Assembly (NCBI GenBank): GCA_016858145.1
Contig: JAEHOE010000055.1
Coordinates: 620,001-684,000, forward strand
Source: Edaphochlamys debaryana
Taxonomy: Eukaryota > Chlorophyta > Chlorophyceae > Chlamydomonadales
Reading direction: 5' to 3'
Length of the DNA: 64,000 nucleotides
The notes under the pieces are model-generated. The model searched no databases. It saw only the letters and a list, made by a program, of their open reading frames with translations, and was not told the origin of the DNA. Positions 44,801 through 54,677 of the stretch are shown here, piece after piece. Position numbers and translations under genes: made by a program. The stretch's first letter is position 1; each line of letters starts with the position of its first letter.

Positions 44801-46239
44801 TAGGGGTGCAGGACGAACAGCTCTGGGCAACAGCGCAACATCAGGACCGGGCTGGGGAGGCGCGCAGCGAACAGGTTTGGCACTAGGTTTTGCGCGTGCC
44901 GGGGCCAAACAAAGCCAAGCACCAGCGCCTTTCCAGGGCGTATTTATAATGCAAACCACGACAGGCTTAAGCGTGACACCACACGCGCACACGCACGCAC
45001 CTGTTGGTGCAGTTTGTCCAGGGGTACGGAATCGTCAAAGACTGCGGTTTGCCGTCAGGTGGAGACCTGTGGGAAGGGAGGGGAGGAAGAGGAGGGCCTC
45101 AAGGGCTGCACTGTCTGACCAACCAGGCTGGGCGTTCTGGAAGGCCAGGCCAAGATCGCCCGGACTCGCCGACGCGCACATCAGTCCGACTGCTTCCACC
45201 GCCGGGGCGAGGGACGCCTACACCCCCAAAACGCGCGCAAGACCGGGCGGTTTGGCCCTGTTGCCCCCCAAAAACACGCAAACACCGAAAGGTAAAGCCC
45301 TGTTGCGCGCTGACCTGGCGGTGTTGTTGTAGTTGTACAGCTGCACCGAGGGGGGAAAGCACCCGGCCAGCAGCACAGCTGCCTGGGGCCCGATGATGAC
45401 CGTCGAGGTGTGGTTTGCCGGCATCGGCGCCAGAATGCTCAGCGAGGGCGACCGCGCGGGGAAGTTGCTTTGGGGCGAGTAAAGCACCACCTGCTGGATC
45501 CGCAGGACGGCGCCGTTGGCTAGCACAACCTGAGCGGGGGGGTAAAACGGGACGGAGGGAGGGAGGGACAGACGGGCTCAGACCTCCTGCTCCAGCTCAG
45601 TCGCCATGCCGGCGTCGCGGCGGGTGTCGTTGCTGGTGGGAGCATGTGGGCAGTGACCGTGTGGGTAACGGGGTGCGGGGTTGGGGAAGGGACGGAGGGA
45701 GCGAGGGACGGAGGAGGCTGTGACTGTGAGGGCTGCGGGTGAGGACGCGTGCGACAGGGTGGAAGGGACCTCGCCCGACGGGGTCCGCGCCTGAGTCGGT
45801 CCATGACATCATGGACGCGTCTCGCCATCTCCCGCATTGCTGTGGCTCACGTAGCCAAGGGCGCGAGCCAACGCGCGGAGCTGGGGATGCGGGCCCGAAC
45901 CCGGTCGGTCTACGTTGCCGACCCCAGCACGCCGCCCGCACAATGTGCGTTTCTGCTTATGCTTTCAGCCACCTGTCTTACCTTTCGCTGGGCTGGCATC
46001 GAGAGGACCGGCCATGGGTAGGAAGCCCCGCGGAGCGTCACAGCGCCCCGCAACTCCAAGGGGGTAGCGTAGCCCTCGAAGTCAGCATCCGTGACATTCA
46101 TGTCAGCGCCAAGCTCGATAACTGTGGCGCCCTGGGCCAACGCTGCCGCGAGCCCCGCTCCATTGCGCACTGCCACTTGCGCCTGGGCCCCAGACAGAAG
46201 CAGGAGCAGTACTCCAACGTAGGTAAGGTGAAAAGACAT
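38810..46239 (-). CDS. Receptor-like TKL-type Ser/Thr protein kinase
   Basis: Eighteen exons in phase: 46239-45982, 45529-45315, 45066-45001, 44781-44667, 44350-44274, 44004-43811, 43642-43525, 43331-43216, 42888-41526, 41290-41191, 40980-40960, 40742-40697, 40503-40432, 40284-40217, 39987-39940, 39749-39672, 39512-39412 and 38981-38810; 1075 residues. Signal peptide (VGVLLLLLSGAQAQ), ~275-residue extracellular region with Cys and N-glycosylation sites (NCTN), TM near 298-324, then an intracellular kinase. Motifs: GKGACGRV loop, VAVK Lys ~511, REVELLARINHPN helix C, HRDLKPANV with Asp ~897, DFG Asp ~919, APE in APECLN. All key residues are present, so it should be active at the plasma membrane. 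A ~290-residue Ala/Gly-rich insert separates the VAVK Lys from helix C. One exon is only 21 nt. A GTAAGG donor at 38857 could extend the C-terminus into another exon. The ligand is unknown. Confidence 0.9.
41308..41326. repeat. (TG)n microsatellite
   Basis: A TG dinucleotide run in the kinase intron between exons 42888-41526 and 41290-41191. A (GCCAC)n run follows at about 41405-41427 in the same intron. Confidence 0.85.
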
Positions 46240-46945
46240 TCAATACAGCGCCCTAAACGACGACGAGGAAAACATGCTCAGGGTGGTGTGAACGCGTCCG
46301 GCGCTTGTCCAAGCGGTAGGGGCAGAGGAAACAGCGAGCCAAGTTCAGTGTGTCGCGGCCTGAACGATTGGTGTATTGCGAGCAGCAGTACGTTCCTGTT
46401 GGGACCGTTACCGGGTCTCGAGCGTCTCGAGCCGAGCTGCGCTGCTCTCGCGCAGCGTGCGGTGGTGGGTCGAGGACTGTGGGAGTAACTATCCCCGCAG
46501 CTCCCCTCAGCCCCACGAGCTGTGATGCGGCGGGGAGTAGCCCCGCTCTTGGCCCAGCTCACAGGAAGGGGGAGGGGGGCCCTCGAGGGGAGGCCCTCGA
46601 GGGGAGGCCGGCCCGAGGTGCCATGGCCAGGGCCGTGCCTGGGTCTCAACTGCACCGGCCCCTATGACGCGCACGCACCGCCGGACGGCCGGAGCGGAGC
46701 GAGACACTTTGGTGCCCAAAGGGTCACATGTGCCGGTGTGGGGCCGCGCAGCCTGCGCGCAAGTTGCACCTTGCACAGCTTGCCATGGCACGCAGTGCCC
46801 AGCAGCCTGACCCATCAGGTCCGTGGTGTGGCGTGGGGCTTTGCCTCAGCCGCGCCCCACCGCGCCCGTTTGGAGGGGGGGCTGCCCAATGGCACTTCGT
46901 AGTGGGAGGAGTCCATACCACGCGTCGGGTCCGTGCAACCCTTCC

Positions 46946-47024
46946 GTCCCCTTGAGCTGTCCCCTGTCGTCGTCACCCTGGCTACGCTGCACGGCCCCTG
47001 CGAATACAGTGTCCCCTTGAGCTG
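46946..47024. mobile_element. Tiny insertion flanked by 14 bp direct repeats
   Basis: GTCCCCTTGAGCTG occurs at 46946-46959 and 47011-47024, bracketing a 51 bp segment whose right part (CTACGCTGCACGGCCCCTGC, then GAATACAG) matches the insertion at 36687-36793. The two inserts differ in length at the left side, as expected for 5'-truncated retroposed copies. No coding capacity. Confidence 0.6.
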
Positions 47025-47236
47025 CGGGGGGCCTGCGCACCCTGTTGCTCGCTGTCTGGCCATGGCGGCATGGGGGCGGTCTCGTTCGTTCACCGCAGCC
47101 CTGCAGTGAGTGCTCCCGTTACGGGTGTGGAGTGGTCTGGCAATGCGCAGCTGTCCGGATCTAGCCCCGCGGGGCCCCAGTGCGCTGTCCGTGGGACTTA
47201 CGTGTCTGTGCCTCCTGACCAGATACTGAGCCCAGC

Positions 47237-47241
47237 TTACA
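47237..47241 (-). terminator. Candidate TGTAA polyadenylation signal for GDPD
   Basis: TTACA on the plus strand is TGTAA on the minus strand, the usual green-algal signal. It lies about 690 bp past the GDPD stop codon, within the normal range of volvocalean 3' UTR lengths. A five-base match can occur by chance. Confidence 0.35.
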
Positions 47242-47930
47242 CCGAGGCAACAGCACCGGGCCTCCGTAAGGCAGGGCCTCTTGTTCCAGCCCCGGGCCAG
47301 ACCAGACACATGCTCTTTACCACCTCAAGGGTTTGTGCGGCTGGGGTTGGTGAAGACTTTGGGTCCGCCACCACCGGTACGGGCGGCGTACTCCTTTGCC
47401 CATTTCGCAGCGCACAGCCGTGCCCCTTCCTCGTGAGCGGTGGTCACCGAGCCCTCCCCCCCAGGTAGGGGTGGAGCCCCTGAGCCTGCCGGGGGACCTC
47501 GCCGCCTCGACCCATCATCCGGTGCATCACGTGCCGGTCAAGGCATCCGACCCACCACTCCGAGTCCCATGTATGTAATCAATAGACGGTCCGGGGAAGA
47601 AGAAAGGCCGCCCGACGGACCAGGCACGAACCAGGCGCCAGGACGCTATGTATGTATGCGTACGCTTGCACCCTCCTTCGATCCTTCCGTCTGCAAGTCC
47701 GTCCTGACGTATGCACCCATAGAACCGTATGTACGACAGTAGACACACATAGATCACGCTCGAGCAAGAGAAAGGAAGAAGAGTTTGCCACCGCACATGG
47801 CTTAACACTCAGCAACAGCAGGACGCGTCGCTGGAGCGCACGCACGCATTCACATGCCGCACGCACGAGACGCTTTGCTTCAGACCTCGCTCCGACCGCT
47901 TTTGCAAGCGCTTGCTTGGAGCTCTAGAGC

Positions 47931-50900
47931 TTAGACCCTGTTGCACTTGGCGGGGTTGCCGGCCTTGGCCTTGGGCTTGGCGTTGAGGGTGATCGTGTTC
48001 CACAGCCGCCCGCCCTCCTGGGCCTGCAAGGACGGGGTGGGAGGGCGGGAGGGAGGGAGCAATGAGAGTCAACGCGGAATTCAATTGCCCGTGCGACCCC
48101 TCAAAGGAGAGAAGCGCCGTGTAGCGTGAAAGCCATTTCGTGTCCTCCGCATGCACCACGGCCTCGTCCTTTTCTCCCACATGAACATCAGCGGGGCAAG
48201 CAAGCTAGCCCCGCGCACGCACGCACGCACGCCCCCACCTTGATCCCGAGCCAGGTGCTGAGGGTGCCGGGGAAGTCGGTGAAGGCGCCGTCGATGCCCA
48301 GGCGCACGAAGTAGGCCCTGGGGCAAGCAAGGGAGGAGGGACGAGGGATGAGGGCTAGGGGATGCGGGACAAGCAGTTGCACGGGATGCGTAGGAGGCGG
48401 AGGCGGAGGGTGCCGGGTTAGTTGCGGTGTTGGCGGCTGGGTGCGGACTCGGCAGGAGCGCCTCATGCCGCCGGCTCTCCAAGCGCAAAGCCACGGGCAG
48501 GCGGCAGCCCCCACTAAGCCCAGTCCATGCTAGTCCAGCTCATCAGTACTCCTGCCCCGGCGCTCACTCGTACTCGTCGTACGAAGAGCTGAAGTTGCCG
48601 TACTTCAGGCGGTAGGCCTCGTCACGGAAGGTGTAGGGGTGCATCTGCGGGCAGAGGCGGTGGCACGTCCCGTCTAACACGCGGGGCCAGGACGGCGCCT
48701 CGCCTCCCTCCTCATTCCCAACTCCACCTCCCTTCCCATGCTGCCCGGATACAAACTAGTACCCTCGACAACCTTACAGCGCAAACTCGCCCCATGCCCG
48801 CCCACCCAGCCCAGCATGCGCATGTGCCGTACATTCCAACCGCCATCCAACCACCAACGGTCACAACCGCCGCCCACTCGCCTGCATGCCGGCCCTGCGG
48901 ATGCGCTCCGCCAGGCCCGAGGACGCCAGGTTGGCGCCGTTGGTGGCGTTGGCGAGGGCGTTGGCGGCGGGCACCAGCAGCGTGTTCTGGAAGGGGGCGG
49001 GGGGGGGGGTGCAAGCAAAGGGGGGGGCATGTATGTATACGGCACGGTGCTGGCGTGGAGTACGGCAGAGGTACCCGTTCTGGCTAGGCTGCTAGGCGGC
49101 GGGCACCAGCAGCGTGCTCTGGGGAGCTGCGTGGACAAGCACGGCAGGGGCGCAAGGGGCCTGTATGAGTACGGCACGGTGCTGCCGTGGAGTACGGCAG
49201 CGGCGCCGATCCTGGCTCCCACGGCCGGGGTCGGCACCAGGAGCGTGTTTCAATAGCCAAGAGTGCTAGCGAGCTAGCGTCATGGCGGCGGCTGGAGGGG
49301 CGCAGAGTGGCCGCGCACCGCGCGTCCCGAGCTCCCTATTGCGGTGCTTTGCTCTCAGCGAGGTGGACGACCCCTGGCGACCGCTCACCTTCCAGGGCCC
49401 CACGCCGGCCGCGTAGGTGGCAACCTCGGCGATGCCCTGGGGGGGGGGGGAGGCAGGGGCGGAGGGTGGGGTGGGTGGGTATAGGGACGGATGTGTGGCA
49501 TAGGGAGGAGGGCATGGCTGGGCAGCAGCACGCAAGGGCTCGCCCTGGCTGAGCGCCACAGCTAGCCCGGACCAAAACCCTCAAAACCCTGAAAACCCTC
49601 AACCAGATGCAGGTACCCCGCACCATGTCAGTCATGAGGTCGGCATAGGTGGTGTTGGCCAGGTCGGGCACGGGCCTGGGGGGGAAGGGGAAAGGGAGGA
49701 AAGGGAAGAGCGTTGGGTGGGGGCAGCGTGCCGGACAAGGCGGGCGGCGGGGGTTGACAGCCAACGCTGGCTGGGTGGGGCACAAGTTCAGGAGGGCGGG
49801 GCCAGCGCGGGACAGTGCGGGGTACAGTGCGTGGGGTGCGGGACAGGGCGGGGAGCTGGGCAGAGCTACCGGTGCCCACCCTCTTCCGCCCAGTCGGGGG
49901 GTGCGGACCGACCGCCACACTGCGGCAGCTGCCCCTGCCCGCACGTGCGCGGGCAGGCCCAGGCGTGCCACCATACAAATGTTTGAACTCGTTTCACCAG
50001 TTATCAGCCGCCCGCGAGCTTGTATTCCAGCTGGGCTCACGTGTCAGTAACTAGTCATGTCAGGCAACTAGCTAGCTAGTGGACCGCTCACGTGTCAAAG
50101 TAGTCCATGAGCTGCACCAGGGGGATGCAGGTCTTCTTGGAGAGGTACTTGAGGTTGCCCACCTCGAAGGACTGGGGCGAGGGTGGGGATGGGGGTGGGG
50201 GAAGGGGTGGGTGGGTTGGCAAGGTGTCGGGGGAAGGGGTCGTACCGAGTGGGGTGGGGCGACGGGCTAGCACCGGAGGATGAAGAGGCAGGGCCTTGTG
50301 TAAGTCTGCAAGCTGTGATTGGTGTAAGGTCTGTTGCTAAAAATGAGCGAAGGTCCGAGGCTGTGCGTCTTGACACACACCCGCGCCTGCGACCTGCCGT
50401 CCGGCGGGCCCCCGCGTTTCCCCCACCGCGGCCGCTTGGCCACTGTCACCTGAATGAAGGCGGGGCGGCGCACCCACGCCGCGGAGTTGACCGGGCCGCG
50501 GTAGCCGTACTTGCGCAGCATCTGGCGAGCGGGGGGGTTGGGGGTTGGGGGGTGGGGCGTGCGCGGTGCGGAGGCGGGCGGGGGATGGACACGCCACATG
50601 AGCAGTTGTCGTGCGCACATGATGCACGCACCCTCGAACGCGCCCAGCGGTGCGTGGCTCGCGCTCATGCTATTGGCATCATGCCTACATGCGGTTACTC
50701 ACGTTGAGCACGATGTCGGACATGGTGGTGTCGGCGGCCTTGACCTGCACGTGCACATGACGCATGCACACGCATTGAAAGCGGCGGCTTACTAAGCAAC
50801 GTTCGCGCTAGCAACCGGTGACGCCGGCGACGCCGGCGACACATATGCCCTAGTGGGCCACCTCTTGGCTATGCTGCCTGTCCCGAGCCCTCGGTCATCA

Positions 50901-53288
50901 TGCGAGCAAGCCCCGCCAGGCTAACCCCGCAACTCCCTTTCCCGGATGGTTTGCTGACCTGGGGCAAGCTGTCGTGCCACGTGGGGTGCTTGGTCTCGGG
51001 GTAGATGCCAACGGTGCGGTTGGGGTTGCTCTGTGGGGCCGAACGAGCCGTGGGCGTGAGCGAGCGTCAGACAGACTTGCGGGGCTTGGGGCCGGGGCGG
51101 GCAGTGGAGGGTGCAGCCGTCCATGCGTCTGGACCCAGCTCGCCCTTTGCGGGGGTTGCGGCGTGCAGGGCCAGTCCGCCGCCCCACGAACCCCCACCCA
51201 GCCAGACCCCATCTCGCCCCCACCTAGCCCCCACCTAGCCCATCGCCCCCCGCACCTGCGCCAGCTTGATGTACTCCTCCAGGGTGGGCACCTCGAACTG
51301 CAGCGGGCGGGGGTGGGAGGGGAGGGGAGGGGCGGAGGGCAGGGGATAGGGCGGTGGGGACGGGGGCACACGCTTGGGAGCGGAAGGCTGGCTGCCCAGG
51401 CAGGGCTCCGCAGCCCAGGCTCGCGCACATACGCATTGGCCACAAGCTCCAGCCATGACTACATGCGTGGACGCCGCAGCCCCCTTAGTCCTGCTGCTCC
51501 CCACCGGCCCCTGCCCCTGCCCCCCACCCCTGCCCCCCGCCCATCCCTGCACCCCACCCCTGCCCTGCCTCCCACCTGGCCATTGTAGGACTGGTCGCGC
51601 TCGGCGAACTGCTGCTTGGCCCTCAGCGTCTTGACCTCGGCCAGGGTCAGGTCGGTGGAGAAGACGCCTGGGGGAGGGGGAGGGGTGAGGGGAAGGGGGG
51701 GTGACGGGGAGGGCATGTGAGGCAAGAGTCAGGTGAGGTCCGCGCCTGGGGCTGAGGGGAGTAGAGAGGAAGGTACGTGGGCCTGGTCGGGACAGGCCCT
51801 AGGTAGGCCTCAGTTACCCTGCATGCTGCAGGGTCCGCCGGCCCAGTCGGTGCACCCGCCCGACCCCTGCTCCGCCCACCCGTCCCGTCATCGTTCCGCC
51901 ACAACTGCCACACACGCAACTCACGACACCCACCCGTCCAGTTGTAGCCATCGACGATGTAGCTGCGGATGCGGTCGGGAAACTGTGGGGGGTGAAGGGT
52001 GCGTGGTAATGAACAGGGCGGGATGAACAGGGGTCGCTGCAACATGTACCGCTGTGCAGGGCATGGAGGCAGATCACGCAACTCACTCTGATCTCGCCCA
52101 TACCGCGCCCCACAGCGCCTCGCATTGCACCTGCTGCCGCCGCCTCGTCGCTTCTAACCAGGGGTGACACCCTGCTTCTAACCACAGCAACACAGGCTCC
52201 CGGCCATATTCCCACCGTCACCCATTGCCTTGATCCACGTGCACGCCCGCACCAGTCACCCATTCCCGGTGTCCGAATCCATAGTGCCGTGTCTGAGTCC
52301 CGTATCCACCCCACACGGGTACCGGTCTCCAGCGCAACCCACACACCCATAGCACGCGCCCGCACACATCGCGCGCACCTTGGCACCCGCGTCCGTGGTG
52401 GCGCACAGCAGCGGCTCGCTCATGGCGGCACACCGGTCCCCCCATATCCCCCCCGGGCCCCCGCCCTACACAGGGGCAGTCACGCTCCCTCTCCTCCACG
52501 CACCTTCTGGTCGGCGTCCGTGGTGCCGGACAGCAGCGGCTCGTGGCGGCACACGGGCACCAGGTCCCGCGTCAGCACCACATCGCACTGCCCGTGCGAA
52601 CAGGAGCCCGTGGAGGGGCACGTGGAGGGGTGGGTGAAGGGTGGGTGGAGGGTGGGCGGAGGGGTGGGCAGAGCGAAGGGGCTCCAAAGAGGGGGCGGGA
52701 AGGAGGGCCGATGGACGCTGCCGGGGTGGGGTGGGCCAAGAGTGCCACGGTCGAAGCATGGCACCAAGGCCTGGTGTGCATACCGTACCTCGATGAAGTC
52801 GGCGCCCAGGTCGATGGCGAGCTGGTAGGCCGCGATGGTGTGCTCGGGGCGGAGGCTGTAGCAATGGAGCGGAAAGATGCGGGCGAAAGGTTGTGCGAGA
52901 GCCAGGGACTCGGAGCGTGCGGCGCTCGGCCTCCCGCGGAAGGTGCCAGGAGGGATGGATGGCAGGCAGGAAGGTCTCGCGCGCAGGGACGTGACCCAGG
53001 CGGCCTCCCGGCACTCACCCGCTCGCGCCGCGATGCCCGATCGTGTAGGGCTGCTTGCGCGGGTAGAAAGCGCTCGCCTGGGCCGGGGCGTAATGGAAGG
53101 AGGTGAGCACGCGGTCATCGACCGGGGCACCGTGTTGGGGGCACGCACGCGCGTCAAGTGGCCGGCAGCCGCGCAGGTTAGAGTCATAGCGCCGGCGTGG
53201 TCGGTCATCTGCGGGAAGTCGGCTTGACGCGTACCTGGGCTGTCGCCGCCAGGGCGAGCAGCAGGATGGCTGCGTTGATGGCACGCAT
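47931..53288 (-). CDS. Glycerophosphodiester phosphodiesterase, GlpQ type, secreted
   Basis: Hydrolyses glycerophosphodiesters to glycerol-3-phosphate and an alcohol, releasing phosphate-bearing headgroups. Seventeen exons in phase: 53288-53235, 53077-53019, 52855-52789, 52587-52504, 51982-51934, 51667-51576, 51297-51256, 51030-50959, 50744-50703, 50521-50450, 50171-50092, 49675-49624, 49436-49389, 48986-48882, 48644-48568, 48317-48239 and 48023-47931 (TAA); 388 residues, normal for the family. Exon 1 is a signal peptide (MRAINAAILLLALAATAQ). TIM-barrel motifs: IGHRGASG (His 33), metal ligands in IECD (Glu 60, Asp 62), CRHEPLLSGTT (His 75), GIYPETKHP (Glu 161), and the C-terminal GIDGAFTDFP. 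All catalytic residues are present. Secretion fits a role in scavenging organic phosphate. The intron after 48882 has a GC donor. Confidence 0.93.
48966..49255. repeat. ~122 bp repeat, 2.5 copies, spanning a GDPD exon start
   Basis: The start of exon 48986-48882 with its acceptor (GGGCACCAGCAGCGTGTTCTGG on the plus strand) recurs at about 49091-49115 and, more diverged, at 49214-49240. Intron sequence between the copies also repeats (TACGGCACGGTGCTG then CGTGGAGTACGGCAG at about 49037-49066 and 49170-49200). Confidence 0.8.
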
Positions 53289-54677
53289 GGTTGGACCGGC
53301 GAAATCACTCCGCAACCGTAGCGGGATAAGGCAACATGCTAGCAAGGACTCGCACGTTATTTGACGCATTCACGCAAGCGAATAACGAATAAACGAATAA
53401 TACTAAAGTTACTTTGGTGCCCAGCAGCGGTTGCTGGCCCGGTTAGGCGCGGTATCTATGGAACCTGCAGTCCGCGTTGTGACTACGCAACCATGCTCAC
53501 ATGCTAGACTACGAGCGCGAGGCCGGCTTCACGTTGTGTGAGTACGCGTCCGCGGAGTACAAATTCTCGGTCTTCACACCCGGCCGTCGCACGCACACAC
53601 GCGCCGATGTTCAACCTACAGCTGGTATTCTGTTACTTCTGACCATACCTCTGTAGGTTTGTGCAATTGGCGGCGGGGGCTGGCGGTTGATCCCCATGGC
53701 TTGCCTGCCTGAGCGAGCATACCCTAGCTAACGCGCGGGTGCTTAGATACCACCATGAACCGAGTTTGGTGTAATGGGGAAAGGTGAAGCGTACACCAGG
53801 AAGGGCTGGAGTGACGGCGAGGGAACTGGGGGTGGACATTAACGAAGCGTAGCGTACGTAGCGTGGCCGGGCCTGGGCCTGGCGGTGCCGGGACGGGACG
53901 GGAAGGGTCTGCCCAGACAGGGTCAACACCAGACCATCAGAAGTCAAAGACGAGGATAGATGAGGGCGAGCAAGTGCAGACCGGATCCTCAGACAGTTCG
54001 CTGGAGCACTCGGGAGCGCCAGGGGGCGGAGGGGAGGATGCGTTGGTCTGGCTCGGCCTGGCGCCGTAGGACTGCCTGTCGTGACCAAGCTCGAGTGGTT
54101 CGCGGGGGTAGGGAGACGAGGGGTGGTGGAAGGGATTACGCTTGATGGCTGTCGTAGACCGAAGGGGGGGCGGGGGAAAGGGAAGGGGGGCGTGGGGACG
54201 GAGGTGCGGGGCGAGAGCACGCCGAAAGAGGCACGCGCACATCATCCGCGCACACCAGCGCGTACACAAACCCTGCGTATCAGCATTCGGTCATACCACT
54301 TAGTATCGCAATCCCACTCGCTTAAGTCGGGCCGCCCGGCCCCCAGCTGTCCGGCCAGGGTTCGCCTCACGCTTTAGGTCTACTGTCGAGCACGGCGGCG
54401 CATAGCTGCGCGCACAACTAGCTTGCTTGCTACCACGGTTGCAGGTGCTGCGGCACCGTGAAGGCGCGGATAAGGGCCATGCGGCAAATGAGGCAGACTG
54501 TGCTAGGTACGCCCACAAGCAAGCTTTCCGGGTAGCTTTCATGCCAGGATTAAAACCTTCGATGCTTGTGAAGGGGGTAGTGCGCGACGAGGAGCAGAGC
54601 ATGCCACCTTGTGTTGCGCGGCTCCTGTACCCCGCCTCACAGCGCAAGGGCGGCTTGGGCATCGGTCTGCAGCGCAC
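53289..54677. promoter_or_regulatory. Divergent spacer between GDPD and metallophosphoesterase genes
   Basis: About 1.4 kb with relatively AT-rich stretches near 53330-53420, just upstream of GDPD. It must hold both promoters. Open frames here are short and unsupported. Confidence 0.4.

Larger units (their letters stand above)
46240..47930. other. Spacer between kinase 5' end and GDPD 3' end
   Basis: Should contain the kinase promoter (near 46240) and the GDPD 3' UTR (below 47931). Both neighbouring genes are on the minus strand. Apart from the small insertion at 46946-47024 and a candidate polyadenylation signal, nothing is supported. Confidence 0.5.
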
